A stretch of DNA of 64,000 nucleotides from Nematostella vectensis (lineage: Eukaryota > Cnidaria > Anthozoa > Actiniaria > Edwardsiidae), in contig NC_064035.1 in the NCBI RefSeq assembly GCF_932526225.1, positions 1,983,501 to 2,047,500 on the forward strand. Direction: 5' to 3'. The position numbers were made by a program, and so were the translations under genes. Below the pieces are notes generated by a model. That model saw only the letters and a program-made list of their open reading frames with translations, ran no database searches and had not been told where the DNA came from. The stretch's first letter is position 1, and every line of letters starts with the position of its first letter. Shown piece by piece: positions 1 through 12,700 of the stretch.

Positions 1-3000
1 TATCACGTACCTGCCCCCTTGCGTGTCAACAAGCGTGTAATTCCCTGTATCATGTACCTGCCCCCTTGCATGTCCACAAGCGTGTAATTCCCTGTATCAT
101 GTACCTACCCCCTTGCATGTCCACAAGCGTGTAATTCCCTGTATCATGTACCTACCCTCTTGCATGTCCACAAGCGTGTAATTCCCTGTATCATGTACCT
201 ACCCCCTTGCATGTCCACAAAGCGCGTAATTCCCTGTATTATGTACCTGCCCCCTTGCATGTCCACAAGCGCATAATTCCCTGTATCACGTACCTGCCCC
301 CTTGCATGTCCACAAGCGTGTAATTCCCTGTATCATGTACCTACCCTCTTGCATGTCCACAAGGCGTGTAATTCCCTGTATCACACACCTGCCCCCTTGA
401 TGTCCACAAGGCGTGTAATTCCCTGTATCATGTACCTGCCCCCTTGCATGTCCACAAGCGCATAATTCCCTGTATCACGTACCTGCCCTCTTGCATGTCC
501 ACAAGCGTGTAATTCCCTGTATCATGTACCTGCCCCCTTGCATGTCCACAAGCGTGTAATTCCCTGTATCATGTACCTGCCCCCTTGCATGTCCACAAGC
601 GTGTAATTCCCTGTATCATGTACCTACCCCTGTGCATGTCCACAAGCGTGTAATTCCCTGTATCATGTACCTACCCCTGTGCATGTCCACAAGCGTGTAA
701 TTCCCTGTATCATGTACCTACCCCTGTGCATGTCCACAAGGCGTGTAATTCCCTGTATCATGTACCTACCCTCTTGCATGTCCACAAGGCGTGTAATTCC
801 CTGTATCACACACCTGCCCCCTTGATGTCCACAAGGCGTGTAATTCCATGTATCATGTACCTGCCCCCTTGCATGTCCACAAGCGCATAATTCCCTGTAT
901 CACGTACCTGCCCTCTTGCATGTCCACAAGCGTGTAATTCCCTGTATCATGTACCTGCCCCCTTGCATGTCCACAAGCGTGTAATTCCCTGTATCATGTA
1001 CCTGCCCCCTTGCATGTCCACAAGCGCATAATTCCCTGTATCATGTACCTACCCCTGTGCATGTCCACAAGCGTGTAATTCCCTGTATCATGTACCTACC
1101 CCTGTGCATGTCCACAAGCGTGTAATTCCCTGTATCATGTACCTACCCCTGTGCATGTCCACAAGGCGTGTAATTCCCTGTATCATGTACCTGCCCCCTT
1201 GCATGTCCACAAGTGCGTAATTCCCTGTATCATGTACCTGCCCCCTTGCATGTCCACAAGGCGTGTAATTCCCTGTATCATGTACCTGCCCCCTTGCATG
1301 TCCACAAGCGTGTAATTCCCTGTATCATGTACCTGCCCCCTTGCATGTCCACAAGCGTGTAATTCCCTGTATCATGTACCTACCCTCTTGCATGTCCACA
1401 AGCGTGTAATTCCCTGTATCATGTACCTGCCCCCTTGCATGTCCACAAGCGCGTAATTCCCTGTATCATGTACCTGCCCCCTTGCATGTCCACAAGCGTG
1501 TAATTCCCTGTATCACGTACCTGCCCTCTTGCATGTCCACAAGCGTGTAATTCCCTGTATCATGTACCTGCCCCCTTGCATGTCCACAAGCGTGTAATTC
1601 CCTGTATCATGTACCTACCCCCTTGCATGTCCACAAGCGTGTAATTCCCTGTATCACGTACCTGCCCCCTTGCATGTCCACAAGCGTGTAATGCCCTGTA
1701 TCATGTACCTGCCCCCTTGCATGTCCACAAGCGTGTAATTCCCTGTATCATGTACCTGCCCCCTTGCATGTCCACAAGGCGTGTAATTCCCTGTATCATG
1801 TACCTGCCCCCTTGCATGTCCACAAGCGTGTAATTCCCTGTATCATGTACCTGCCCCCTTGCATATCCACAAGGCGCGTAATTCCCTGTATCACGTACCT
1901 ACCCCCTTGCATGTCCACAAGCGTGTAATTCCCTGTATCATGTACCTGCCCCCTTGCATGTCCACAAGCGTGTAATTCCCTGTATCACGTACCTGCCCCC
2001 TTGCATGTCCACAAGCGTGTAATTCCCTGTATCATGTACCTACCCTCTTGCATGTCCACAAGGCGTGTAATTCCCTGTATCATGTACCTGCCCCCTTGCA
2101 TGTCCACAAGCGTGTAATGCCCTGTATCATGTACCTGCCCCCTTGCATGTCCACAAGGCGTGTAATTCCCTGTATCATGTACCTGCCCCCTTGCATGTCC
2201 ACAAGCGCGTAATTCCCTGTATCATGTACCTGCCCCCTTGCATGTCCACAAGCGTGTAATTCCCTGTATCATGTACCTGCCCCCTTGCATGTCCACAAGC
2301 GTGTAATTCCCTGTATCATGTACCTGCCCCCTTGCATGTCCACAAGCGTGTAATTCCCTGTATCATGTACCTGCCCCCTTGCATGTCCACAAGGCGTGTA
2401 ATTCCCTGTATCATGTACCTGCCCCCTTGCATGTCCACAAGCGTGTAATTCCCTGTATCATGTACCTGCCCCCTTGCATATCCACAAGGCGCGTAATTCC
2501 CTGTATCACGTACCTGCCCTCTTGCATGTCCACAAGCGTGTAATTCCCTGTATCATGTACCTGCCCCCTTGCATGTCCACAAGGCGTGTAATTCCCTGTA
2601 TCACGTACCTGCCCTCTTGCATGTCCACAAGCGTGTAATTCCCTGTATCATGTACCTGCCCCCTTGCATGTCCACAAGGCGTGTAATTCCCTGTATCATG
2701 TACCTGCCCCCTTGCATGTCCACAAGCGTGTAATTCCCTGTATCATGTACCTACCCTCTTGCATGTCCACAAGCGTGTAATTCCCTGTATCACGTACCTA
2801 CCCTCTTGCATGTCCACAAGCGTGTAATTCCCTGTATCATGTACCTACCCTCTTGCATGTCCACAAGCGTGTAATTCCCTGTATCATGTACCTGCCCCCT
2901 TGCATGTCCACAAGGCGTGTAATTCCCTGTATCATGTACCTGCCCCCTTGCATGTCCACAAGCGTGTAATTCCCTGTATCATGTACCTACCCTCTTGCAT

Positions 3001-6000
3001 GTCCACAAGCGTGTAATTCCCTGTATCACGTACCTACCCTCTTGCATGTCCACAAGCGTGTAATTCCCTGTATCATGTACCTACCCTCTTGCATGTCCAC
3101 AAGCGTGTAATTCCCTGTATCATGTACCTACCCCCTTGCATGTCCACAAGCGTGTAATTCCCTGTATCATGTACCTACCCTCTTGCATGTCCACAAGCGT
3201 GTAATTCCCTGTATCATGTACCTACCCCCTTGCATGTCCACAAGCGTGTAATTCCCTGTATCATGTACCTGCCCCCTTGCATGTAGCGCGTAATTCCCTG
3301 TATCATGTACCTGCCCTCTTGCATGTCCACAAGCGCGTAATTCCCTGTATCATGTACCTGCCCCCTTGCATGTCCACAAAGCGCGTAATTCCCTGTATCA
3401 TGTACCTGCCCTCTTGCATGTCCACAAGGCGTGTAATTCCCTGTATCATGTACCTGCCCCCTTGCATGTCCACAAGCGCGTAATTCCCTGTATCATGTAC
3501 CTGCCCCCTTGCATGTCCACAAAGCGCGTAATTCCCTGTATCATGTACCTGCCCTCTTGCATGTCCACAAGCGTGTAATGCCCTGTATCATGTACCTGCC
3601 CCCTTGCATGTCCACAAGCGTGTAATTCCCTGTATCATGTACCTGCCCCCTTGCATGTCCACAAGCGCATAATTACCTGTATCATGTACCTGCCCCCTTG
3701 CATGTCCACAAGGCGTGTAATTCCCTGTATCACGTACCTGCCCCCTTGCATGTCCACAAGCGCATAATTCCCTGTATCATGTACCTACCCCCTTGCATGT
3801 CCACAAGCGCATAATTCCCTGTATCATGTACCTGCCCCCTTGCATGTCCACAAGCGTGTAATTCCCTGTATCATGTTCCTGCCCCCTTGCATGTCCACAA
3901 GCGTGTAATTCCCTGTATCACGTACCTACCCTCTTGCATGTCCACAAGCGTGTAATTCCCTGTATCATGTACCTGCCCCCTTGCATGTCCACAAGCGCGT
4001 AATTCCCTGTATCATGTACCTGCCCCCTTGCATGTCCACAAGCGTGTAATTCCCTGTATCATGTACCTGCCCCCTTGCATGTCCACAAGGCGTGTAATTC
4101 CCTGTATCATGTACCTGCCCCCTTGCATGTCCACAAGCGTGTAATTCCCTGTATCATGTACCTGCCCCCTTGCATGTCCACAAGCGTGTAATTCCCTGTA
4201 TCATGTACCTACCCCCTTGCATGTCCACAAACGTGTAATTCCCTGTATCATGTACCTGCCCCCTTGCATGTCCACAAGCGTGTAATTCCCTGTATCATGT
4301 ACCTGCCCCCTTGCATGTCCACAAGCGTGTAATTCCCTGTATCATGTACCTGCCCCCTTGCATGTCCACAAGCGTGTAATTCCCTGTATCATGTACCTGC
4401 CCCCTTGCATGTCCACAAGCGTGTAATTCCCTGTATCATGTACCTACCCCTGTGCATGTCCACAAGCGTGTAATTCCCTGTATCACGTACCTACCCCCTT
4501 GCATGTCCACAAGCGCATAATTCCCTGTATCATGTACCTACCCCCTTGCATGTCCACAAGCGCATAATTCCCTGTATCATGTACCTGCCCCCTTGCATGT
4601 CCACAAGCGTGTAATTCCCTGTATCATGTACCTGCCCCCTTGCATGTCCACAAGCGTGTAATTCCCTGTATCACGTACCTACCCTCTTGCATGTCCACAA
4701 GCGTGTAATTCCCTGTATCATGTACCTGCCCCCTTGCATGTCCACAAGCGCGTAATTCCCTGTATCATGTACCTGCCCCCTTGCATGTCCACAAGCGCGT
4801 AATTCCCTGTATCATGTACCTGCCCCCTTGCATGTCCACAAGGCGTGTAATTCCCTGTATCATGTACCTGCCCCCTTGCATGTCCACAAGCGTGTAATTC
4901 CCTGTATCATGTACCTGCCCCCTTGCATGTCCACAAGCGTGTAATTCCCTGTATCATGTACCTACCCCCTTGCATGTCCACAAGCGTGTAATTCCCTGTA
5001 TCATGTACCTGCCCCCTTGCATGTCCACAAGCGTGTAATTCCCTGTATCATGTACCTGCCCCCTTGCATGTCCACAAGCGTGTAATTCCCTGTATCATGT
5101 ACCTGCCCCCTTGCATGTCCACAAGCGTGTAATTCCCTGTATCATGTACCTGCCCCCTTGCATGTCCACAAGCGTGTAATTCCCTGTATCATGTACCTGC
5201 CCCCTTGCATGTCCACAAGCGTGTAATTCCCTGTATCACGTACCTGCCCCCTTGCATGTCCACAAGCGTGTAATTCCCTGTATCATGTACCTGCCCCCTT
5301 GCATGTCCACAAGCGTGTAATTCCCTGTATCACGTACCTGCCCCCTTGCGTGTCAACAAGCGTGTAATTCCCTGTATCATGTACCTGCCCCCTTGCATGT
5401 CCACAAGCGTGTAATTCCCTGTATCATGTACCTACCCCCTTGCATGTCCACAAGCGTGTAATTCCCTGTATCATGTACCTACCCTCTTGCATGTCCACAA
5501 GCGTGTAATTCCCTGTATCATGTACCTACCCCCTTGCATGTCCACAAAGCGCGTAATTCCCTGTATCATGTACCTGCCCCCTTGCATGTCCACAAGCGCA
5601 TAATTCCCTGTATCACGTACCTGCCCCCTTGCATGTCCACAAGCGTGTAATTCCCTGTATCATGTACCTACCCTCTTGCATGTCCACAAGGCGTGTAATT
5701 CCCTGTATCACACACCTGCCCCCTTGATGTCCACAAGGCGTGTAATTCCCTGTATCATGTACCTGCCCCCTTGCATGTCCACAAGCGCATAATTCCCTGT
5801 ATCACGTACCTGCCCTCTTGCATGTCCACAAGCGTGTAATTCCCTGTATCATGTACCTGCCCCCTTGCATGTCCACAAGCGTGTAATTCCCTGTATCATG
5901 TACCTGCCCCCTTGCATGTCCACAAGCGTGTAATTCCCTGTATCATGTACCTACCCCTGTGCATGTCCACAAGCGTGTAATTCCCTGTATCATGTACCTA

Positions 6001-9000
6001 CCCCTGTGCATGTCCACAAGCGTGTAATTCCCTGTATCATGTACCTACCCCTGTGCATGTCCACAAGGCGTGTAATTCCCTGTATCATGTACCTACCCTC
6101 TTGCATGTCCACAAGGCGTGTAATTCCCTGTATCACACACCTGCCCCCTTGATGTCCACAAGGCGTGTAATTCCATGTATCATGTACCTGCCCCCTTGCA
6201 TGTCCACAAGCGCATAATTCCCTGTATCACGTACCTGCCCTCTTGCATGTCCACAAGCGTGTAATTCCCTGTATCATGTACCTGCCCCCTTGCATGTCCA
6301 CAAGCGTGTAATTCCCTGTATCATGTACCTGCCCCCTTGCATGTCCACAAGCGCATAATTCCCTGTATCATGTACCTACCCCTGTGCATGTCCACAAGCG
6401 TGTAATTCCCTGTATCATGTACCTACCCCTGTGCATGTCCACAAGCGTGTAATTCCCTGTATCATGTACCTACCCCTGTGCATGTCCACAAGGCGTGTAA
6501 TTCCCTGTATCATGTACCTGCCCCCTTGCATGTCTACAAGTGCGTAATTCCCTGTATCATGTACCTGCCCCCTTGCATGTCCACAAGGCGTGTAATTCCC
6601 TGTATCATGTACCTGCCCCCTTGCATGTCCACAAGCGTGTAATTCCCTGTATCATGTACCTGCCCCCTTGCATGTCCACAAGCGTGTAATTCCCTGTATC
6701 ATGTACCTACCCTCTTGCATGTCCACAAGCGTGTAATTCCCTGTATCATGTACCTGCCCCCTTGCATGTCCACAAGCGCGTAATTCCCTGTATCATGTAC
6801 CTGCCCCCTTGCATGTCCACAAGCGTGTAATTCCCTGTATCACGTACCTGCCCTCTTGCATGTCCACAAGCGTGTAATTCCCTGTATCATGTACCTGCCC
6901 CCTTGCATGTCCACAAGCGTGTAATTCCCTGTATCATGTACCTACCCCCTTGCATGTCCACAAGCGTGTAATTCCCTGTATCACGTACCTGCCCCCTTGC
7001 ATGTCCACAAGCGTGTAATGCCCTGTATCATGTACCTGCCCCCTTGCATGTCCACAAGCGTGTAATTCCCTGTATCATGTACCTGCCCCCTTGCATGTCC
7101 ACAAGGCGTGTAATTCCCTGTATCATGTACCTGCCCCCTTGCATGTCCACAAGCGTGTAATTCCCTGTATCATGTACCTGCCCCCTTGCATATCCACAAG
7201 GCGCGTAATTCCCTGTATCACGTACCTACCCCCTTGCATGTCCACAAGCGTGTAATTCCCTGTATCATGTACCTGCCCCCTTGCATGTCCACAAGCGTGT
7301 AATTCCCTGTATCACGTACCTGCCCCCTTGCATGTCCACAAGCGTGTAATTCCCTGTATCATGTACCTACCCTCTTGCATGTCCACAAGGCGTGTAATTC
7401 CCTGTATCATGTACCTGCCCCCTTGCATGTCCACAAGCGTGTAATGCCCTGTATCATGTACCTGCCCCCTTGCATGTCCACAAGGCGTGTAATTCCCTGT
7501 ATCATGTACCTGCCCCCTTGCATGTCCACAAGCGCGTAATTCCCTGTATCATGTACCTGCCCCCTTGCATGTCCACAAGCGTGTAATTCCCTGTATCATG
7601 TACCTGCCCCCTTGCATGTCCACAAGCGTGTAATTCCCTGTATCATGTACCTGCCCCCTTGCATGTCCACAAGCGTGTAATTCCCTGTATCATGTACCTG
7701 CCCCCTTGCATGTCCACAAGGCGTGTAATTCCCTGTATCATGTACCTGCCCCCTTGCATGTCCACAAGCGTGTAATTCCCTGTATCATGTACCTGCCCCC
7801 TTGCATATCCACAAGGCGCGTAATTCCCTGTATCACGTACCTGCCCTCTTGCATGTCCACAAGCGTGTAATTCCCTGTATCATGTACCTGCCCCCTTGCA
7901 TGTCCACAAGGCGTGTAATTCCCTGTATCACGTACCTGCCCTCTTGCATGTCCACAAGCGTGTAATTCCCTGTATCATGTACCTGCCCCCTTGCATGTCC
8001 ACAAGGCGTGTAATTCCCTGTATCATGTACCTGCCCCCTTGCATGTCCACAAGCGTGTAATTCCCTGTATCATGTACCTACCCTCTTGCATGTCCACAAG
8101 CGTGTAATTCCCTGTATCACGTACCTACCCTCTTGCATGTCCACAAGCGTGTAATTCCCTGTATCATGTACCTACCCTCTTGCATGTCCACAAGCGTGTA
8201 ATTCCCTGTATCATGTACCTGCCCCCTTGCATGTCCACAAGGCGTGTAATTCCCTGTATCATGTACCTGCCCCCTTGCATGTCCACAAGCGTGTAATTCC
8301 CTGTATCATGTACCTACCCTCTTGCATGTCCACAAGCGTGTAATTCCCTGTATCACGTACCTACCCTCTTGCATGTCCACAAGCGTGTAATTCCCTGTAT
8401 CATGTACCTACCCTCTTGCATGTCCACAAGCGTGTAATTCCCTGTATCATGTACCTACCCCCTTGCATGTCCACAAGCGTGTAATTCCCTGTATCATGTA
8501 CCTACCCTCTTGCATGTCCACAAGCGTGTAATTCCCTGTATCATGTACCTACCCCCTTGCATGTCCACAAGCGTGTAATTCCCTGTATCATGTACCTGCC
8601 CCCTTGCATGTCCACAAGCGTGTAATTCCCTGTATCATGTACCTGCCCCCTTGCATGTCCACAAGCGTGTAATTCCCTGTATCATGTACCTGCCCCCTTG
8701 CATGTCCACAAGCGTGTAATTCCCTGTATCATGTACCTGCCCCCTTGCATGTCCACAAGGCGTGTAATTCCCTGTATCATGTACCTGCCCCCTTGCATGT
8801 CCACAAGCGCGTAATTCCCTGTATCATGTACCTGCCCCCTTGCATGTAGCGCGTAATTCCCTGTATCACGTACCTGCCCCCTTGCATGTCCACAAGCGTG
8901 TAATTCCCTGTATCATGTACCTGCCCCCTTGCATGTCCACAAGTGCGTAATTCCCTGTATCATGTACCTGCCCCCTTGCATGTCCACAAGTGCGTAATTC

Positions 9001-9410
9001 CCTGTATCATGTACCTGCCCCCTTGCATGTCCACAAGCGTGTAATTCCCTGTATCATGTACCTGCCCCCTTGCATGTCCACAAGTGCGTAATTCCCTGTA
9101 TCATGTACCTGCCCCCTTGCATGTAGCGCGTAATTCCCTGTATCACGTACCTGCCCCCTTGCGTGTCAACAAGCGTGTAATTCCCTGTATCATGTACCTG
9201 CCCCCTTGCATGTCCACAAGGCGTGTAATTCCCTGTATCATGTACCTGCCCCCTTGCATGTCCACAAGCGTGTAATTCCCTGTATCATGTACCTGCCTCC
9301 TTGCATGTCCACAAGCGTGTAATTCCCTGTATCATGTACCTGCCCCCTTGCATGTCCACAAGCGTGTAATTCCCTGTATCACGTACCTGCCCCCTTGCGT
9401 GTCCACAAAG
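1..9410. repeat. 47-bp minisatellite/satellite array, in a VPS8 intron
   Basis: The whole stretch is a head-to-tail array with a 47-bp period, occasionally 46 or 48 bp; spacing between successive TTGCATGT words is 47. About 200 units fit by length. Variants include GCGTG/GCGCA at the unit start, CCTGCC/CCTACC in the middle and rare CACACACC or GCATGTAGCGCG forms. Short open frames inside it are by-products of the period and not genes. The array ends at about 9410, after which the sequence becomes unique. Since VPS8 exons on the minus strand begin at 9727 and the next expected exon is absent, the array most likely lies in the VPS8 intron following exon 7. It continues past the left edge. Confidence 0.97.
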
Positions 9411-9726
9411 TAGCCTAGTGCAATCTTTGTTTATCCCAAGAGCCGTCACAGCACCATATTCAGAACCTTAAATTAACAGAAATAATTCCTATAATGTCAT
9501 GTAATCAAATCCACGAAACATGAGTAAGGTTAATTTTTACTCCTTTATGCCGACAGTTAACCAAAAACAAATAAACAATATGATTTATAAGGAATTCAAA
9601 TCTTGTGACAGAGATTGTTAGTTTTATATTAACACATTCAGGAAGGGGATTTTTTAAATAATAAAATCAATAATGCACTCTAGGGGGGTATGCTTGAGCT
9701 TATTTGACTGTAAAAAAAAGTCTTAC
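9411..9726. other. VPS8 intron 7, unique part
   Basis: AT-rich unique sequence between the satellite and the splice donor of VPS8 exon 7. I looked on the minus strand for the next conserved VPS8 exon and did not find it here. No other feature is visible. Confidence 0.5.
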
Positions 9727-12700
9727 CAGTTACTGTATTTCCGAGAACAAGTTTTAATGTCTGCTGGGGGTCTGGAAAAAAAACATTAAATATTACTACA
9801 TCTAAATCTTGACAAGTCTGATGAATCACACTTCCTTCTTCAAAATTGAAAATAGTAAAAAAATAAACTGCGTTGCATCAAACTGCATCAATAAATGTGC
9901 TTAGTCTGATTAAATTATGTAGAGCTCTTAGCAAGTCAAGTACTGTTTTGGCTCCACAAGAACATAAGTACATATTATAGAGTACACATTCAAAGCATCA
10001 GACAACATTAAATAATTAACTATTGTTAAAATGAAAATGCACTCACCAAATATTAGGATCACTCCATGAGATGTACCGATTGCAATTACAGAGGATACAG
10101 CCTAAGAACAACATTTAATTAAAATGAGTTATAAAAGATGAGTTATCAGATGACACAGGCCTGTAGCCAGGATTTTGAGCGGGGTGGTTCGTTTTTCCAT
10201 TTCAGCAGACCAAATTTCCAGTATACCCCTCGCCTTATTACATTAGGCAATCAATACTTCAAATAAATTCACTCTTGTATTTAAAATGTTATTAATAGGG
10301 TGCTTTTTAATATATAGCAATAATAATAATAATAAAGATAATTATTCTAAAAAGATTTATATAGTCATTTTAAAGACATATTGATGTAGACGGTATATCC
10401 AGCCAAACTTTACATTTGTTTGTCTGCTCTGAGCAGACCTTCGAGCCAGGTGGGGGGATCTGAGAAGGTCAGGAACAAAGCCATGGGGTAAATGCATTTC
10501 CCTTACCCTTCCCCGAGTCCCCCCCACCCCCTTCACCCTCAGCATATCCTGGCTATGCACCTAAATATAACATGCAAAAGGGACATGAGACTAGGACATG
10601 TAGTTACCATTGCTGTGGGCAAGCCAGCATCAACTTTGGACTGTTGGCATAAAAACACATACTCTTAGGTAAGCTAACACAAACACCAGCACCAACATAT
10701 ATAAGTTAGTAGCCAGCATCAACTTTGGACTGTTGGCATAAAAACACATACTCTTAGGTAAGCTAACACAAACACCAGCACCAACATATATAAGTTAGTA
10801 TTCTCTTATACGTACAGCAGCAGAAGCCATTTGAGCAGAGACATTCTTCAGGATGATTTGTCTAAGGATGGGGCCGTGCTTATTGTGCTTCGTCTTCTTG
10901 TCACTGCTACAAAAGGTATAGAAAAAATATGTTGGAAATCAAATGCAATCAAACACAACTGAATGATCAGATTGTAATGTGTTTAGTAAGAAAACAAAAT
11001 CAAATGCTTAAAAAAAGTTAGGAATTAGAATGCACTTGGTTTCTTTTTGTAGTCATAAATCACATATCGGTATATCCCAAATTATGAATGACCATGTCAC
11101 CATCAACTTGCAATTCAACAAAGGTAAACTGCCAAAATTTGTGACGACTCACGCGAAAACGTACCTTAGGGTTTTCCGCGAGTTTGGCCAAACTCGCGCC
11201 CGCGCCTTGACAACGGGAAGCCTCGCGACTTGCTAAACACAACTCGCAGGTTGTATCTTATGAACGACACGGAATAGCGACCAGCAAGTTGATCCTTAGT
11301 CAGCTCCGATTTTTCGAAAGGACGATTTTTTTTACGCAGCACAGAGCGACAGTTTTATCTAGAATTTGTGTCGTTACAGCTTTTTTAGAAGAGTACCCAA
11401 GCACCTTGACAAACATTCACAGATCGTACTTGCTTTCGAATCGCACAGAAATAAATATGAAATAGTTAGTCTGGCAATTTAAGGACAATTTTGTGTAAGT
11501 TACTAGAGATAAGTAGTGTATTCGGGGAATAAGGACGACAGTTTTTTAAAGTCTTTTCGGTGACTGCTTAGGGTTACCGAAGCCTGATATCAAACTATCA
11601 CTGATCGTTCTAGCGCTACTGAAAATTAAAAGAAATATGTCATTACGTTGTGTTGTAATTTGGCGGAACAATTTGGTGTAAGTAACGTAGGAATTCGTAA
11701 TAATGCATAAGGAGAAGGGTAACAAAGGAGAAATGCATTTCGGAACTCGTATCGGTTTCGAGCTTCACCTATCACGAAGATCTCTATTCCAAATGAGATC
11801 TTTGTTATATATTATTATCCCCTAAAAAGATTCCCCGATATGTGAGCTTTCTTTTGCAATAAACATTGTCGCAATCACTACATTGCTCCATTAGATGGAG
11901 CCGAAAGCAAACCAAGGAAGCGTCGTTGTTCAAGTGTTTTTGTTGAAGAACAACGATATGTTTATATGTCGGTGGCGAATAAATCACGCGGGTTTACCTT
12001 CGCTCAAAAAATCGCGTATCAAATAGATACAACAAAAAAGATTGTCGCAATCGCTACATTGCTCCAGACGAACGCACCTTAAGAAGCATCGTTGTTCGAG
12101 TGTATACGTAGAAAAATTACTTTACTATGACTAGATTAAATAAAATTTTATTTATGATTCTATATATTTAAACCATGGCTTCTAGCGAACCAACCATGGC
12201 TTCGAGCAAAACACCTTCCGACTGATGTCAAACTGTCAGAGTCGATATCGAGCTATCCCTCAAGAGGCGATTGGTAATAGCGCTATTGTCTTGATGTAGC
12301 ATCGTAGCGACTTTGCAGTTCGATTCCCTTGCTAGCACTCGAGATCTCAACAAAACCTAACTCAAATACTTGCATTATTGTGTCTGATTACTATTCAGAT
12401 GTTTACTTCTATCCTAAGAGAGGCTTTTTCTAACGTATAGACCTCAGTAGATGTCTATCGCGTTTCACCGACTTTGAAAATCGAAAGATTCAGCCATTTT
12501 GCCAATTGTTACGTTATGTGCTCGCGACTCAACAACGAAAGGCTCACGCCCATTTTGCAAAAGCTCGCGCCTGACTCGCGGAACGCTCGCGCCTATCTCG
12601 CGGAACGCTTGCGCCTATCTCGCGGAATGCTCGCGCTTATTTCGCGGAATGCTCGCGCCCGTTTCGCGGAACGCTCGCGCCCGTTTCGCGGGTTAATTCG

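Noticed and set aside
1-9410. CRISPR-like regular repeats
   Set aside because: Units are contiguous with no unique spacers, and the context is a eukaryotic intron.
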